A DNA stretch of 21,805 bases. It comes from JAJZJT01 sp049964655. GTDB taxonomy: Bacteria; Actinomycetota; Acidimicrobiia; Acidimicrobiales; RAAP-2. The position numbers were made by a program, and so were the translations under genes. Shown in pieces: positions 1-6,959 of the stretch; the stretch's first letter is position 1; every line of letters starts with the position of its first letter. A model generated the notes under the pieces. That model had not been told where the DNA came from and searched no databases. It saw only the letters and a list, made by a program, of their open reading frames with translations. The stretch spans positions 1 through 21,805 of the forward strand of contig JBMFXC010000044.1 of the NCBI GenBank assembly GCA_049964655.1, read 5' to 3'.

Positions 1-154
1 CCACCAATTTTTTGCTCAACGTCGATGCTGGTCAGGCCGACACGATCGGCCGATAGTCAACAGGAATCGAACCAGGCGCCAGCAGCCACACCGAGCCCCC
101 GGCGGCGGCCACGCCGGCAGCCCCTCCCCTCGTGGGTGGTGTCGCACCCCGCGA
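1..154. other. Left-edge stretch without a supported gene
   Basis: No coding region is convincing here. The reading frame of the downstream toxin stays open upstream to about position 25, but that part is rich in Pro, Arg, Ser and Ala and does not look like the toxin family. Positions 62-73 resemble the complement of a tRNA T-loop, but the flanking bases do not form a T-arm or acceptor stem. Confidence 0.4.
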
Positions 155-170
155 ATAGCATCGCTGCTAT
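155..170. promoter_or_regulatory. Inverted repeat overlapping -10 box and toxin start (candidate antitoxin operator)
   Basis: The 16-bp sequence ATAGCATCGCTGCTAT has perfect 6-bp arms (ATAGCA / TGCTAT) around a 4-bp centre. The left arm holds a -10-like TAGCAT (156-161), and the right arm runs into the ATG at 169. Seven bases separate the -10 box from the ATG, which fits a leaderless transcript. Antitoxins of this helix-turn-helix class commonly repress their own promoter through such palindromes. That a repressor binds here is inference. Confidence 0.55.
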
Positions 171-516
171 GGCCTGGGGTACGATCGAGCTGGAACAGGA
201 GGTCGAAGCGTGGCTCCTCGCGCTCCCCGATGAGCTGTTCGGTCAAGCGGAACGGTACATCGACCTGCTCGCCGACGAAGGCGTGCATCTCGACGAGCCC
301 TTCACCCGACAGCTTCGCGGGAAGCTCCGAGAGCTGCGCTTCCACCTTGGTCGCCAGCAGACGAGAATCACGTACTACATCGCCACCGGCCGCAGGATCG
401 TGCTGCTCACCGTATTCGTGAAGACGCGCCAGCGAGAGCGCCTGGAAGTCCAGCGGGCATGGCGGGCGATGCAGACCTGCATCGCCGAGGGACACACCGC
501 GGAGGACGACGAATGA
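169..516 (+). CDS. higB: HigB/RelE-family toxin (phage-derived Gp49-like)
   Basis: This 115-residue protein belongs to the RelE/HigB-type toxin group (Gp49-like family, PF05973), which usually cleaves mRNA at the ribosome and is held inactive by a partner antitoxin. The visible signature is the family's core: an N-terminal helical part with KLRELRFHL at residues 52-60, then RITYYIATGRRIVLLTVFVK at about 66-85 forming the central strands, and a basic tail helix. The ATG at 169 is preferred over an open frame reaching to about 25, because it gives the normal family length and sits just behind a -10-like box. The toxin stop overlaps the antitoxin start (ATGA), so translation is probably coupled. 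Toxin-first order is typical of higBA. The family assignment is firm; actual toxicity is inferred. Confidence 0.85.
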   Translation: MAWGTIELEQEVEAWLLALPDELFGQAERYIDLLADEGVHLDEPFTRQLRGKLRELRFHLGRQQTRITYYIATGRRIVLLTVFVKTRQRERLEVQRAWRAMQTCIAEGHTAEDDE

Positions 517-815
517 CGCGTAAGACCTGGGAGGAAGTGAAAAGCGAGCGGGCCGACACCCCGGCCCGTCGTCGTGGTTACGAGCGCGCGGGGCGGACGA
601 TCCGGCTCGCGATGGAGATCCACGAGCTCCGGGAGAAGCGGGGGCTCAGTCAGCGCGAGCTAGCGGAGCGCCTCGGGACGACTCAGTCTGCGGTCGCGCG
701 TCTCGAGGCCGGCAACGTGTCCCCCAGCCTGCCGACCCTCGACAAGGTCGCCGAGGCGCTCGGGGTCGAATTGGTGGTCAGCTTCGTCGACCTGGACGAC
801 CGGATCGCCGGCTGA
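513..815 (+). CDS. higA: HigA-type antitoxin, XRE-family helix-turn-helix protein
   Basis: This 100-residue protein is the expected partner of the upstream toxin. Residues about 35-88 form an XRE/Cro-type helix-turn-helix with the classic pattern LSQRELAERLGTTQSAVARLE followed by SLPTLDKVAEALGVEL. The N-terminal 30 residues are charged and could contact the toxin. The ATG at 513 overlaps the toxin TGA by the ATGA arrangement, and GGAGGA lies just upstream inside the toxin gene. It probably neutralises the toxin and represses the shared promoter, perhaps at the palindrome at 155-170. The HTH call is certain; the antitoxin role follows from the gene pair. Confidence 0.87.
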   Translation: MTRKTWEEVKSERADTPARRRGYERAGRTIRLAMEIHELREKRGLSQRELAERLGTTQSAVARLEAGNVSPSLPTLDKVAEALGVELVVSFVDLDDRIAG

Positions 816-1054
816 TCGGCTCAGTGCCGTCAGGTCGACGGTGACAGTGTCGACGAGCTCGCGGAGCTGACCACGCAGAGGGTCACAGTTCGAATAGCGA
901 CAACGCAACACCACCACGTTGCCGTGTTGGAGCTCGCTCGTAGGACAGAGCAGGCCGATGGGCGGGTGGCACCCCACGGCGGCGATCTTGTCGTGGCGCA
1001 CGTCGATGCGGGTGAAGACGACAGTGGGCGTCGCGCTCGGTTCGGATCTCGGCT

Positions 1055-1080
1055 GGCGGTGACGGGCGGTGACGGGTCAC
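1055..1080. repeat. Tandem 10-mer and short inverted repeat upstream of methyltransferase
   Basis: GGCGGTGACG occurs twice in tandem (1055-1064, 1065-1074). The second copy forms an inverted repeat, GTGAC-GG-GTCAC (1069-1080), with the following bases. It lies about 45 bp upstream of the -10-like box at 1123, where an activator or repressor site could sit. It may also be chance in GC-rich DNA. Confidence 0.35.
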
Positions 1081-1122
1081 GCCGGTGTCCGTGGTCGGGC
1101 CGTGAGCGCGATCCCCCTCGGA

Positions 1123-1140
1123 TAGTGTCGGCCGAGGAGG
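1123..1140 (+). promoter_or_regulatory. -10-like box and ribosome binding site of methyltransferase gene
   Basis: TAGTGT (1123-1128) fits the actinobacterial TAnnnT -10 pattern. It is followed by GAGGAGG (1134-1140), a strong ribosome binding site a few bases before the GTG at 1145. The ribosome site decides the start. No good -35 box is seen. Confidence 0.5.
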
Positions 1141-1144
1141 GCAC

Positions 1145-2088
1145 GTGGATCGACGGCGTACGGCAACGTCCAATTTCGGGGTCGGTCGGCGCGAGAGCCA
1201 CGACGCGACGGCGTTCTACGGTCGCTTCCGCGCCCCGGAGCTGAGTGACGACGATCGGGTGCTCCCTCCCGAGCCGGTGGCCGAGCCGTTCGTGTGCGGC
1301 GACGCACGACACCTCGACGCCGTGGTCGACGGCTCGGTCGCGCTGGTAGTGACCTCGCCGCCGTACTTCGCCGGCAAGGCGTACGAGGAGGAGCTCGGTC
1401 GCAAGGGCGTACCCGGCTCCTACCTCGAGTACCTCCAGCTGCTCACCGAGGTGTTCGCCGAGTGCGTGACCAAGCTCGAGCCGGGCGGGCGGATCGCCGT
1501 CAACGTCGCCAACCTCGGCCGCAAGCCCTACCGGAGCCTGTCGGCCGACGTCGTCCGCATCCTCCAGGACGACCTCGGTCTCCTCCTGCGAGGCGAGCTC
1601 GTCTGGCAGAAGGGCGAAGGTGCCAACGGCTCGTGCGCGTGGGGCTCCTTCCGCAGCGCGGCGAACCCGGTGCTGCGTGATGTCACGGAGCGAGTCGTCG
1701 TGGCGAGCAAAGGTCGTTTCGACCGAGCGCGTTCGGCCAAGCAGCGCGCCGCCGAGGGCCTGCCCCACGAGAGCACCCTGCTGACCGAGGACTTCTTGTC
1801 GCTGACGCTCGACTTGTGGAGCATTCCCCCCGAGAGCGCTCGACGGGTCGGCCATCCGGCCCCGTTCCCCGTCGAGCTGCCCGAACAGCTCATCCGGCTC
1901 TATACCTTCCGGGACGATCTGGTCCTCGACCCCTTCATGGGGAGTGGTTCGTCCCTGGTCGCTGCTGCCCGCCTCGGGCGCCGCTACGTCGGCTACGACC
2001 TCGATCCCGACTACGTCGAGGTTGCCCGAAGGCGTGTCGCCGAGGCTCTGGTCGAGGACCAGCGACCAGGCCTGACGTCGTCCGGCCG
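1145..2088 (+). CDS. Site-specific DNA methyltransferase, beta class (N-terminal catalytic part, cut by gap)
   Basis: The 314 visible residues carry an N6-adenine/N4-cytosine DNA methyltransferase domain (PF01555). The catalytic motif TSPPY is at residues 70-74, GHPAPFP at about 236-242, and the S-adenosylmethionine motif DPFMGSGSS at 262-270. Catalytic motif before SAM motif is the beta-class order. TSPPY fits either N4-cytosine or N6-adenine transfer, so the modified base is unsettled. A GTG start is chosen from GAGGAGG just upstream. The frame runs into 100 N at 2089. From memory, actinobacterial relatives continue with an extra C-terminal domain, which is found in another frame after the gap. 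No specificity subunit is adjacent, so it may be an orphan methyltransferase. The HigBA pair is the upstream neighbour. Confidence 0.88.
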
Positions 2089-2188
2089 NNNNNNNNNNNN
2101 NNNNNNNNNNNNNNNNNNNNNNNNNNNNNNNNNNNNNNNNNNNNNNNNNNNNNNNNNNNNNNNNNNNNNNNNNNNNNNNNNNNNNNNN
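2089..2188. other. Assembly gap 1 (100 N) inside methyltransferase gene
   Basis: A run of exactly 100 N, probably a placeholder of unknown true length. The right flank starts in a 24-bp tandem repeat, so the gap probably marks a repeat the assembler could not span. Confidence 0.95.
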
Positions 2189-2242
2189 GTGCCGATGATG
2201 CTGCCGGCGACGATGCCGGCGATGCTGCCGGCGACGAAGCGA
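2189..2242 (+). repeat. Tandem repeat encoding an Asp/Ala/Gly linker
   Basis: A 24-bp unit beginning GATGCTGCCGGCGAC repeats from 2197 and again from 2221. It encodes an acidic, flexible DAAGDDAG-type linker. The repeat abuts gap 1, so the true copy number is unknown. Confidence 0.7.
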
Positions 2243-2787
2243 TCCTCCGAGCCGGACGCGAGGGGAAAGCCGCGGCCCGCCTGGCCGAGGAAGTCCTGGT
2301 CGACGCCGGTTTCACCGTGGTGCGCCGAGGGCACCGCGTGCCCCGAACGGGCGTGACCGTCGACTTCGTGGTGGAAGACGCCACCGGCGGGGAGTGGTTC
2401 GTGGACGTCCCCGGGCCCTTCACCAGCCGGCGGGGTGGCTTGTTGCGGATGGACGCCGTGTGGAAGGCATTGGGACGGGCGCACGCCCTGCGGGGGAGTG
2501 ACCCTGCCGGCCACCCCCTGCTCCTGCTGGCCACTGACCTGCCCAGGCGTCCGAGCGAGGGCGATACCGCCCTCCGGGCAGCCGGACCCGGGGCCTTCTT
2601 CGATGCCGTCGGCCTGTTGGAGCGGGCCGGCCGGATGCGGCTGCAGCGCTACGCTGCCGATGGTGCGGCGGGCGGCCCGCAACCCGGGTTCTGGGGCTCG
2701 GCAGACCTCGAGGACGCGTCCGCTCGGGGCCTCGATCGCCGACGGGCTCGGCAAGCCCCGCCTGAGGAGCGGCCTGGGCCTCGGTGA
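2189..2787 (+). CDS. C-terminal domain of the DNA methyltransferase (5' end lost in gap)
   Basis: This open frame enters from gap 1 and ends at the TGA at 2785-2787. After the acidic DAAGDDAG linker comes a compact domain with TGVTVDFVV, then EWFVDVPGPF, then GLLRMDAVWKALGRA, and a Leu-rich strand before TDLPRRPSEGDTAL. I recall the same order, with DVSGAFTS in place of DVPGPFTS, at the end of actinobacterial methyltransferases like the one before the gap, so I read both as one gene. The frame differs across the gap, which is acceptable if the gap length is arbitrary. The strand pattern recalls PD-(D/E)XK nuclease folds, but the expected Lys after the second acid is replaced (D-V-P), so cleavage activity is doubtful. 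It could instead bind or recognise DNA. Confidence 0.7.
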
Positions 2788-2913
2788 CGGCCCAGTGGCC
2801 CTCGTCCTCGCCGCAGCGATGGTGGTCGTCGTGGGGCCGCCTCGGTGGGGTGGCGGGCCCGGGCCGCCGGCGAGCAGCTTGCCTGAGCAACGGCGCCGGC
2901 CCACGATGGGGCC

Positions 2914-3717
2914 ATGGCGCCCGACCGGTACACCCACGGCCACCACGAGAGCGTCCTGCGCTCGCACATCTGGCGAACGGCCGAGAACTCGGCCGCCTAC
3001 CTGCTCCCCGACCTTCGACCCGGCCTCGACCTGCTCGACGTCGGGTGCGGCCCGGCGACGCTGACGGCCGACCTCGCCGACCGCGTCGCGCCGGGTCGTG
3101 TGGTAGCCGTGGACAACGCGCCGGCTGTCCTCGACGTCGCTCGGCGAACGCTCGCCGAACGTGGCCGGACGTCGGTCGAGGTGCGTCAGGCCGACGTCTA
3201 CGACCTGCCGTTCTCTGACGACAGCTTCGACGTGGTCCATGCCCACCAGCTGCTCCAGCACCTCGCCGACCCGGTCGCCGCGCTGGAAGAGCTGCGTCGG
3301 GTGTGCCGGCCGGGTGGGGTAGTGGCGGCCCGCGATGCGGACTACCCGGCGATGGTCTGGTACCCGGAGGAGCCCGCCCTCGAGCGGTGGCGCTCGCTCT
3401 ATGTCGCCGTCGCCCGGTCGAACGGGGCCGAGCCCGGAGCCGGACGGCGCTTGCTGGCGTGGGCGCGCCGTGCCGGTTTCGCCGAGGTCGAACCGTCGGC
3501 CAGCGTCTGGTGTCACGCCACGCCGGAGGACCGTGCCTGGTGGGGCGGGCTGTGGGCCGAGCGCGTCACGGCGTCGGCCCTGGCTGACCAGGTGCTCGCT
3601 GCCGGCCTGGCCGATCGCCGCGACCTCGAGGAGCTGGCTGCCGCGTGGCGTCGATGGGCGGCGTCACCCGAGGGATGGTTCGCCGTCCTCCACGGCGAGG
3701 TCCGGTGCCGGGGCTGA
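2914..3717 (+). CDS. Class I SAM-dependent methyltransferase (UbiE/Methyltransf_11 type)
   Basis: This 267-residue soluble protein has a Rossmann-type S-adenosylmethionine domain. Motif I is LDVGCGPATL at residues 41-50, the acidic end of strand 2 is VVAVDNAP, the motif around QADVYDLPF gives the adenine contact, and FDVVHAHQLLQHL followed by LRRVCRPGGVV completes motifs II and III. The family methylates small molecules such as quinones, lipids or secondary metabolites; nothing here fixes the substrate. The ATG at 2914 has only a weak GATGGGG upstream. The following nitrobindin gene starts 18 bp after the stop but seems to have its own promoter. Confidence 0.85.
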   Translation: MAPDRYTHGHHESVLRSHIWRTAENSAAYLLPDLRPGLDLLDVGCGPATLTADLADRVAPGRVVAVDNAPAVLDVARRTLAERGRTSVEVRQADVYDLPFSDDSFDVVHAHQLLQHLADPVAALEELRRVCRPGGVVAARDADYPAMVWYPEEPALERWRSLYVAVARSNGAEPGAGRRLLAWARRAGFAEVEPSASVWCHATPEDRAWWGGLWAERVTASALADQVLAAGLADRRDLEELAAAWRRWAASPEGWFAVLHGEVRCRG

Positions 3718-3721
3718 CCGG

Positions 3722-3727
3722 TAACCT
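3722..3727 (+). promoter_or_regulatory. -10-like TAACCT for a leaderless nitrobindin transcript
   Basis: TAACCT lies 7 bp before the GTG at 3735, with no Shine-Dalgarno sequence between. The same box occurs 6 bp before the acyl-CoA dehydrogenase start. No clear -35 box is seen. Confidence 0.45.
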
Positions 3728-3734
3728 CGCCGAT

Positions 3735-4220
3735 GTGGACGGCGACCAAGTCCCCGTTGGCGCAGGCGACCTCCTCCCCTTGGTGGGCAGGTGGGTGGGG
3801 GAGGGGACCGGTTTCCTTGCTGGTCGTCGGCCCTTCTACTACCGCGAGGAAGCGACCTTCGCACCGACGCGACGCCCGTTCCTCGCCTACCGGCAGCAGA
3901 CGTGGTCAGTCGCGGACGGTGCGCCCCTGCACGGCGAGGTCGGCTACTTGCGGGCCACCGACCGGGGTGTCGAGCTGGTGGTGGCCCAGCCGACGGGCAT
4001 CGCCGAAACACACGCGGGTACCTGGTCGAAGGACGCCCTGCTGCTCAGGCCCACGGGCCTGCTGGTCACGCCTGCGGCCAGCCCCGTCCGGGTGGTCGAG
4101 CGGTCGTTCTCGCTCGAAGAGGACGGGTCCGTCCTCCGGGTGGACGTCCGCCTCGGGCTCGGCGACCAGCCGGTCGTCGATCATCTCGCCGCTGTCCTCA
4201 GGCGTGACCCGGTGGCGTGA
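3735..4220 (+). CDS. Nitrobindin-like heme-binding beta-barrel protein
   Basis: This 161-residue protein belongs to the nitrobindin / DUF1794 fatty-acid-binding-protein-like family. These are ten-stranded barrels that bind heme and are linked to nitric oxide and peroxynitrite chemistry. Family marks are GRWVGEGTG near residue 18, YYREEATF, RPFLAYRQQTW, PLHGEVGYLR, VELVVAQPTGIAE, and a C-terminal His (about residue 150, in PVVDHLAAVLRR) at the place of the axial heme ligand. The GTG at 3735 is chosen because upstream codons do not match the family and a -10-like TAACCT sits just before it; the frame also stays open into the upstream gene to an ATG at 3645. It is expected in the cytoplasm. The family call is strong; the physiological role is inferred. 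Confidence 0.8.
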   Translation: MDGDQVPVGAGDLLPLVGRWVGEGTGFLAGRRPFYYREEATFAPTRRPFLAYRQQTWSVADGAPLHGEVGYLRATDRGVELVVAQPTGIAETHAGTWSKDALLLRPTGLLVTPAASPVRVVERSFSLEEDGSVLRVDVRLGLGDQPVVDHLAAVLRRDPVA

Positions 4221-4234
4221 CCCGTCGGGCAGCC

Positions 4235-4382
4235 CGGAGTCGGGCACCTCGGAGTCGGNNNNNNNNNNNNNNNNNNNNNNNNNNNNNNNNNNNNNNNNNN
4301 NNNNNNNNNNNNNNNNNNNNNNNNNNNNNNNNNNNNNNNNNNNNNNNNNNNNNNNNNNCGGAGTCGGGCACCTCGGAGTCGG
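4235..4382. repeat. 15-bp tandem repeat (VNTR) interrupted by gap 2
   Basis: The unit CGGAGTCGGGCACCT is seen at 4235-4249 with a partial copy at 4250-4258, then again at 4359-4373 with a partial copy at 4374-4382. Both gap flanks are the same repeat, so the array is collapsed or unresolved. It lies between the nitrobindin stop and the sod gene and is not in a supported coding frame. Confidence 0.85.
4259..4358. other. Assembly gap 2 (100 N) inside the 15-bp repeat
   Basis: A run of exactly 100 N. If the repeat phase is kept, the missing length must be 6 + 15n bases, which does not fit 100, so the run is a placeholder. Confidence 0.95.
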
Positions 4383-4472
4383 ACTGCGGTCCGTCCGTTC
4401 GCGTCGTCCAGCCGTCTATAACCGCAGCCGCCGGAGCGTCGGCGCGCCGTCTGCCTCGCGGGCCGACCCCAC

Positions 4473-4478
4473 TACGCT
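4473..4478 (+). promoter_or_regulatory. Possible -10 box of sod
   Basis: TACGCT fits the TAnnnT pattern and would give a leader of about 40 nt containing AAGAGGAG before the sod ATG. A second AT-rich candidate, TATAAC, lies at 4417-4422. No clear -35 box; low confidence between the two. Confidence 0.3.
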
Positions 4479-4526
4479 GAGCCGAGCAACCCGAAGAAGC
4501 ATCGAGAGCTACGAAGAGGAGTGACG

Positions 4527-5138
4527 ATGGCTGCGTACGTCCTGCCCGACCTGCCCTACGACCCAGGTGCCTTGGAGCCGCACTACTCGGGCGAGATCAT
4601 CGAGCTGCACCACGGCAAGCACCACGCCGGCTACGTGGCCGGTGCCAACGCGACGCTCGACAAGCTGGCCGAGGCTCGTGACAAGGGGGAGTACGGCGCC
4701 ATCGTCGGCCTCGAGAAGACGCTCGCCTTCAACATCTCGGGCCACGTGCTGCACTCCATCTTCTGGCGGAACCTCTCGCCCGACGGGGGTGACAAGCCCG
4801 ACGGGGCGCTCGGCTCGGCGATCGACGAGCACTTCGGCTCGTTCGACGCCTTCCGTGCCCAGATGACCCAGGCCTCCACCACCGTGCAGGGCTCGGGGTG
4901 GGGCGTGCTCGCCTGGGAGCCGCTCGGCCAGCGACTGGTCGTCGAGCAGGTCTACGACCATCAGGGCAACATCGGCAACGGGTCGGTGCCCCTCCTCGTG
5001 TTCGACGTCTGGGAGCACGCCTTCTATCTGCAGTACAAGAACGTGAAGGCCGACTTCGTCAGCGCACTGTGGAACATCGTCAACTGGGCCGACGTCGCCG
5101 AGCGGCTCACGGCGGCGCAGGGGCTCCAGATCGGCTGA
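4527..5138 (+). CDS. sodA: Superoxide dismutase, Fe/Mn family (iron type likely)
   Basis: This 203-residue enzyme dismutates superoxide to oxygen and hydrogen peroxide. The metal ligands are visible at the usual places: His28 (IELHHGKHH), His76 (GHVLHSIFW), Asp160 and His164 (FDVWEHAFYLQYKN). From memory, this numbering equals that of the Mycobacterium tuberculosis iron enzyme, and His145 in YDHQGN matches its second-shell His, where Mn enzymes tend to have Gln. Iron use is therefore likely but not certain. The ATG at 4527 is preferred to the in-frame GTG at 4521, because AAGAGGAG is correctly spaced for the ATG and overlaps the GTG. No signal peptide is seen. It converges on guaA, with hairpins between. 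Confidence 0.95.
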   Translation: MAAYVLPDLPYDPGALEPHYSGEIIELHHGKHHAGYVAGANATLDKLAEARDKGEYGAIVGLEKTLAFNISGHVLHSIFWRNLSPDGGDKPDGALGSAIDEHFGSFDAFRAQMTQASTTVQGSGWGVLAWEPLGQRLVVEQVYDHQGNIGNGSVPLLVFDVWEHAFYLQYKNVKADFVSALWNIVNWADVAERLTAAQGLQIG

Positions 5139-5145
5139 CTGGCGT

Positions 5146-5163
5146 GCCCCGGCCAGCCGGGGC
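5146..5163 (+). terminator. Hairpin just after sod
   Basis: GCCCCGGC / GCCGGGGC form a perfect 8-bp inverted repeat with 2 bases between (in practice a 7-bp stem with a 4-nt loop), 7 bases past the sod stop. The following ATTGTC is only weakly T-rich. Confidence 0.5.
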
Positions 5164-5184
5164 CATTGTCCTCGACCGCAGTCA

Positions 5185-5214
5185 GGGGGCCCGGTGCATG
5201 AGCGCCGGGCCCCC
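5185..5214. terminator. Strong bidirectional hairpin between sod and guaA
   Basis: GGGGGCCCGG (5185-5194) and CCGGGCCCCC (5205-5214) form a perfect 10-bp stem with a 10-nt loop between two convergent genes. There is no T-tract, as is common in high-GC actinobacteria, so termination is inferred from stem strength and position. Confidence 0.65.
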
Positions 5215-5246
5215 GGCATCTCCGGCGGGTGTCGGTTGTAGCGTCG

Positions 5247-6833
5247 TCACTCCCACTCGATGGTGCCAGGAGGTTTGCTGGTGATGTCGAGCACGACGCG
5301 GTTGACCTCGTCGACCTCGTTGGTGACCCGGTTCGAGATGCGGGCGAGGAGGTCGTCGGGGAGACGGGACCAGTCGGCGGTCATGGCATCCTCGCTGCTG
5401 ACAGGACGGAGCACGATCGGATGGCCGTAGGTGCGGCCGTCCCCCTGGACGCCCACCGAGCGGACGTCGGCGAGAAGGACCACCGGGCACTGCCAGACGG
5501 TTCGGTCGACGCCTGCCGCCGTCAGCTCCTCCCGCACGATGGCATCGGCTCGACGGAGGACGGCCAGCCGTTCCTCGGTGACCCGGCCGAGGATGCGAAT
5601 GGCGAGCCCCGGACCGGGGAAGGGTTGGCGCCACACCAGTTCCTCGGGGAGCCCGAGCTCGAGCCCGACGGCTCGGACCTCGTCCTTGAACAGCTTACGC
5701 AGTGGTTCGACGAGCTCGAAGGAGAGGTCCTCGGGAAGCCCGCCCACGTTGTGGTGGGTCTTGATCACCGACGTGCCGTCGCCGCCCCCGGACTCGACGA
5801 CGTCGGGGTAGAGCGTTCCCTGGACGAGGAGCTCGATCTCCCCGGCGTGCCCCTGGTCGCGGATGATGCGGGTTGCCGTCTCCTCGAAGACCCGGATGAA
5901 CTCGCGCCCGATGGCCTTGCGCTTGGCCTCGGGGTCGGCGGGGTCGTCGAGGGCGTCGAGGGCGTCGAGGAAGCGCCGGCGGGCATCGACCGAGACGAGG
6001 CTGACCCCGGTGGCACGGACGAAGTCGCGCTCGACCTGGGCGACCTCACCGGCCCTCAAAAAGCCGTGGTCCACGAAGACGCAGGTGAGCTGAGAGCCGA
6101 CCGCCCGATGGACGAGCGCGGCGGCGACAGCGGAGTCGACCCCGCCGGAGAGTGCGCACAGCACGTGGCGACCACCCACCTGCTCGGCGATCGACGTGAC
6201 CGCCTCGTCGATGATCGACTCGGTCGTCCAGGTCGCGTCGATGCCGGCCGCGTCGTGGAGGAACCGGGCGAGCACCTGCTGGCCGTGCTCGGTATGGGCG
6301 ACTTCGGGATGCCACTGGACGCCGTAGAGACGGGCGTCCGGCTGCTCGAAGGCGGCGATGGCAGCGCCGGGCGTCGAGGCGACGACGCGGAACCCCGGCG
6401 GTAGGCCGGTCACCGCGTCACGGTGCGACATCCAGACGTGATGGCGGTCCGGAACCCCGGCGAGCAGTTGGGTCCCGGCCGCAACATCGACGGGGGTCCG
6501 TCCGAACTCGGAGCCCCCGGTCCGTTCGACGACGCCGCCGAGTGCGGCCGCCATCGCCTGGAAGCCGTAGCAGATGCCGAGGACGGGCACCCCGGCGGCA
6601 AACAGGGCAGGGTCCGGTCGCGGTGCTCCCTCGGCGTACACGCTGGCCGGACCGCCGGAGAGGACGATGGCCGATGGGTCCCGGCCGAGGAGGTCAGAGA
6701 CAGGCGTCGTGTGGGGGACGATCTCGCTGTAGACCCCCGCTTCGCGGATGCGACGGGCGATCAGCTGGGCGTACTGCGCGCCGTAGTCGACGACAAGGAC
6801 GGGGCCGTGCGCCGGGCGGAGCGGCTCACCCAT
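5247..6833 (-). CDS. guaA: GMP synthase (glutamine-hydrolysing)
   Basis: This 528-residue cytoplasmic enzyme turns XMP, ATP and glutamine into GMP, the last step of GMP synthesis. The N-terminal class I glutamine amidotransferase has its nucleophile Cys88 in LGICYGFQ and the His175/Glu177 pair in VQWHPEV. The ATP pyrophosphatase domain follows, with P-loop SGGVDS at 229-234. The C-terminal dimerisation domain contains FPGPGLAIRILG and ends in the typical KPPGTIEWE. The length is normal for the family. The ATG at 6833 places VLVVDYGAQ at the usual N-terminal position; no strong ribosome site is visible upstream, and the frame stays open further but without family sequence. The neighbours are unrelated: convergent sod, and divergent glutamate decarboxylase sharing a 138-bp intergenic region. 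Confidence 0.97.
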   Translation of the reverse strand: MGEPLRPAHGPVLVVDYGAQYAQLIARRIREAGVYSEIVPHTTPVSDLLGRDPSAIVLSGGPASVYAEGAPRPDPALFAAGVPVLGICYGFQAMAAALGGVVERTGGSEFGRTPVDVAAGTQLLAGVPDRHHVWMSHRDAVTGLPPGFRVVASTPGAAIAAFEQPDARLYGVQWHPEVAHTEHGQQVLARFLHDAAGIDATWTTESIIDEAVTSIAEQVGGRHVLCALSGGVDSAVAAALVHRAVGSQLTCVFVDHGFLRAGEVAQVERDFVRATGVSLVSVDARRRFLDALDALDDPADPEAKRKAIGREFIRVFEETATRIIRDQGHAGEIELLVQGTLYPDVVESGGGDGTSVIKTHHNVGGLPEDLSFELVEPLRKLFKDEVRAVGLELGLPEELVWRQPFPGPGLAIRILGRVTEERLAVLRRADAIVREELTAAGVDRTVWQCPVVLLADVRSVGVQGDGRTYGHPIVLRPVSSEDAMTADWSRLPDDLLARISNRVTNEVDEVNRVVLDITSKPPGTIEWE

Positions 6834-6924
6834 CGGCAGCTCGGACGGCGTGGCGGCACGGAGAGGGGTCCATCGGTGGAGCGTACACCGCACCCACGCC
6901 AGGCCCGCCCGGAACCTGCCTCCA

Positions 6925-6959
6925 GAGGGAGGCGCCGGGGCAGGAGGGAGGCGCCGGGG
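6925..6959 (+). repeat. Two 16-bp direct repeats upstream of glutamate decarboxylase
   Basis: GAGGGAGGCGCCGGGG occurs at 6925-6940 and 6944-6959, a 19-bp period, ending directly against the -10-like TAGCCT. The repeats cover the -35 and spacer region, where a regulator could act. Regulatory function is inference. Confidence 0.6.

Larger units (their letters stand above)
816..1144. other. Intergenic stretch upstream of the DNA methyltransferase
   Basis: About 330 bases without a convincing gene. A minus-strand open frame over roughly 830-1001 encodes a stretch with several Cys residues that matches no family I recognise; it may be a remnant. The stretch also holds a 10-bp tandem repeat at 1055-1074, a small inverted repeat at 1069-1080, and a -10-like TAGTGT at 1123-1128. 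Confidence 0.4.

Noticed and set aside
60..75. Complement of a tRNA T-loop-like sequence (GGTTCGATTCC on the minus strand), possible tRNA end or attachment site
   Set aside because: The flanking bases do not form a T-stem or acceptor stem and no CCA end or cloverleaf follows; no integrase is seen.
830..1001. Minus-strand open frame with several Cys residues in the region upstream of the methyltransferase
   Set aside because: No recognisable family, no ribosome site, and the frame runs antisense through the antitoxin gene; at most a remnant.
1145..2787. Complete restriction-modification system
   Set aside because: No independent nuclease gene is present, and the domain after the gap lacks a clear (D/E)xK lysine; only a methyltransferase with an extra domain is supported.
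3645..3734. Upstream ATG of the nitrobindin frame overlapping the preceding methyltransferase gene
   Set aside because: The extra 30 residues have shadow-like Arg/Pro composition and do not match the family; the GTG at 3735 fits length and promoter.
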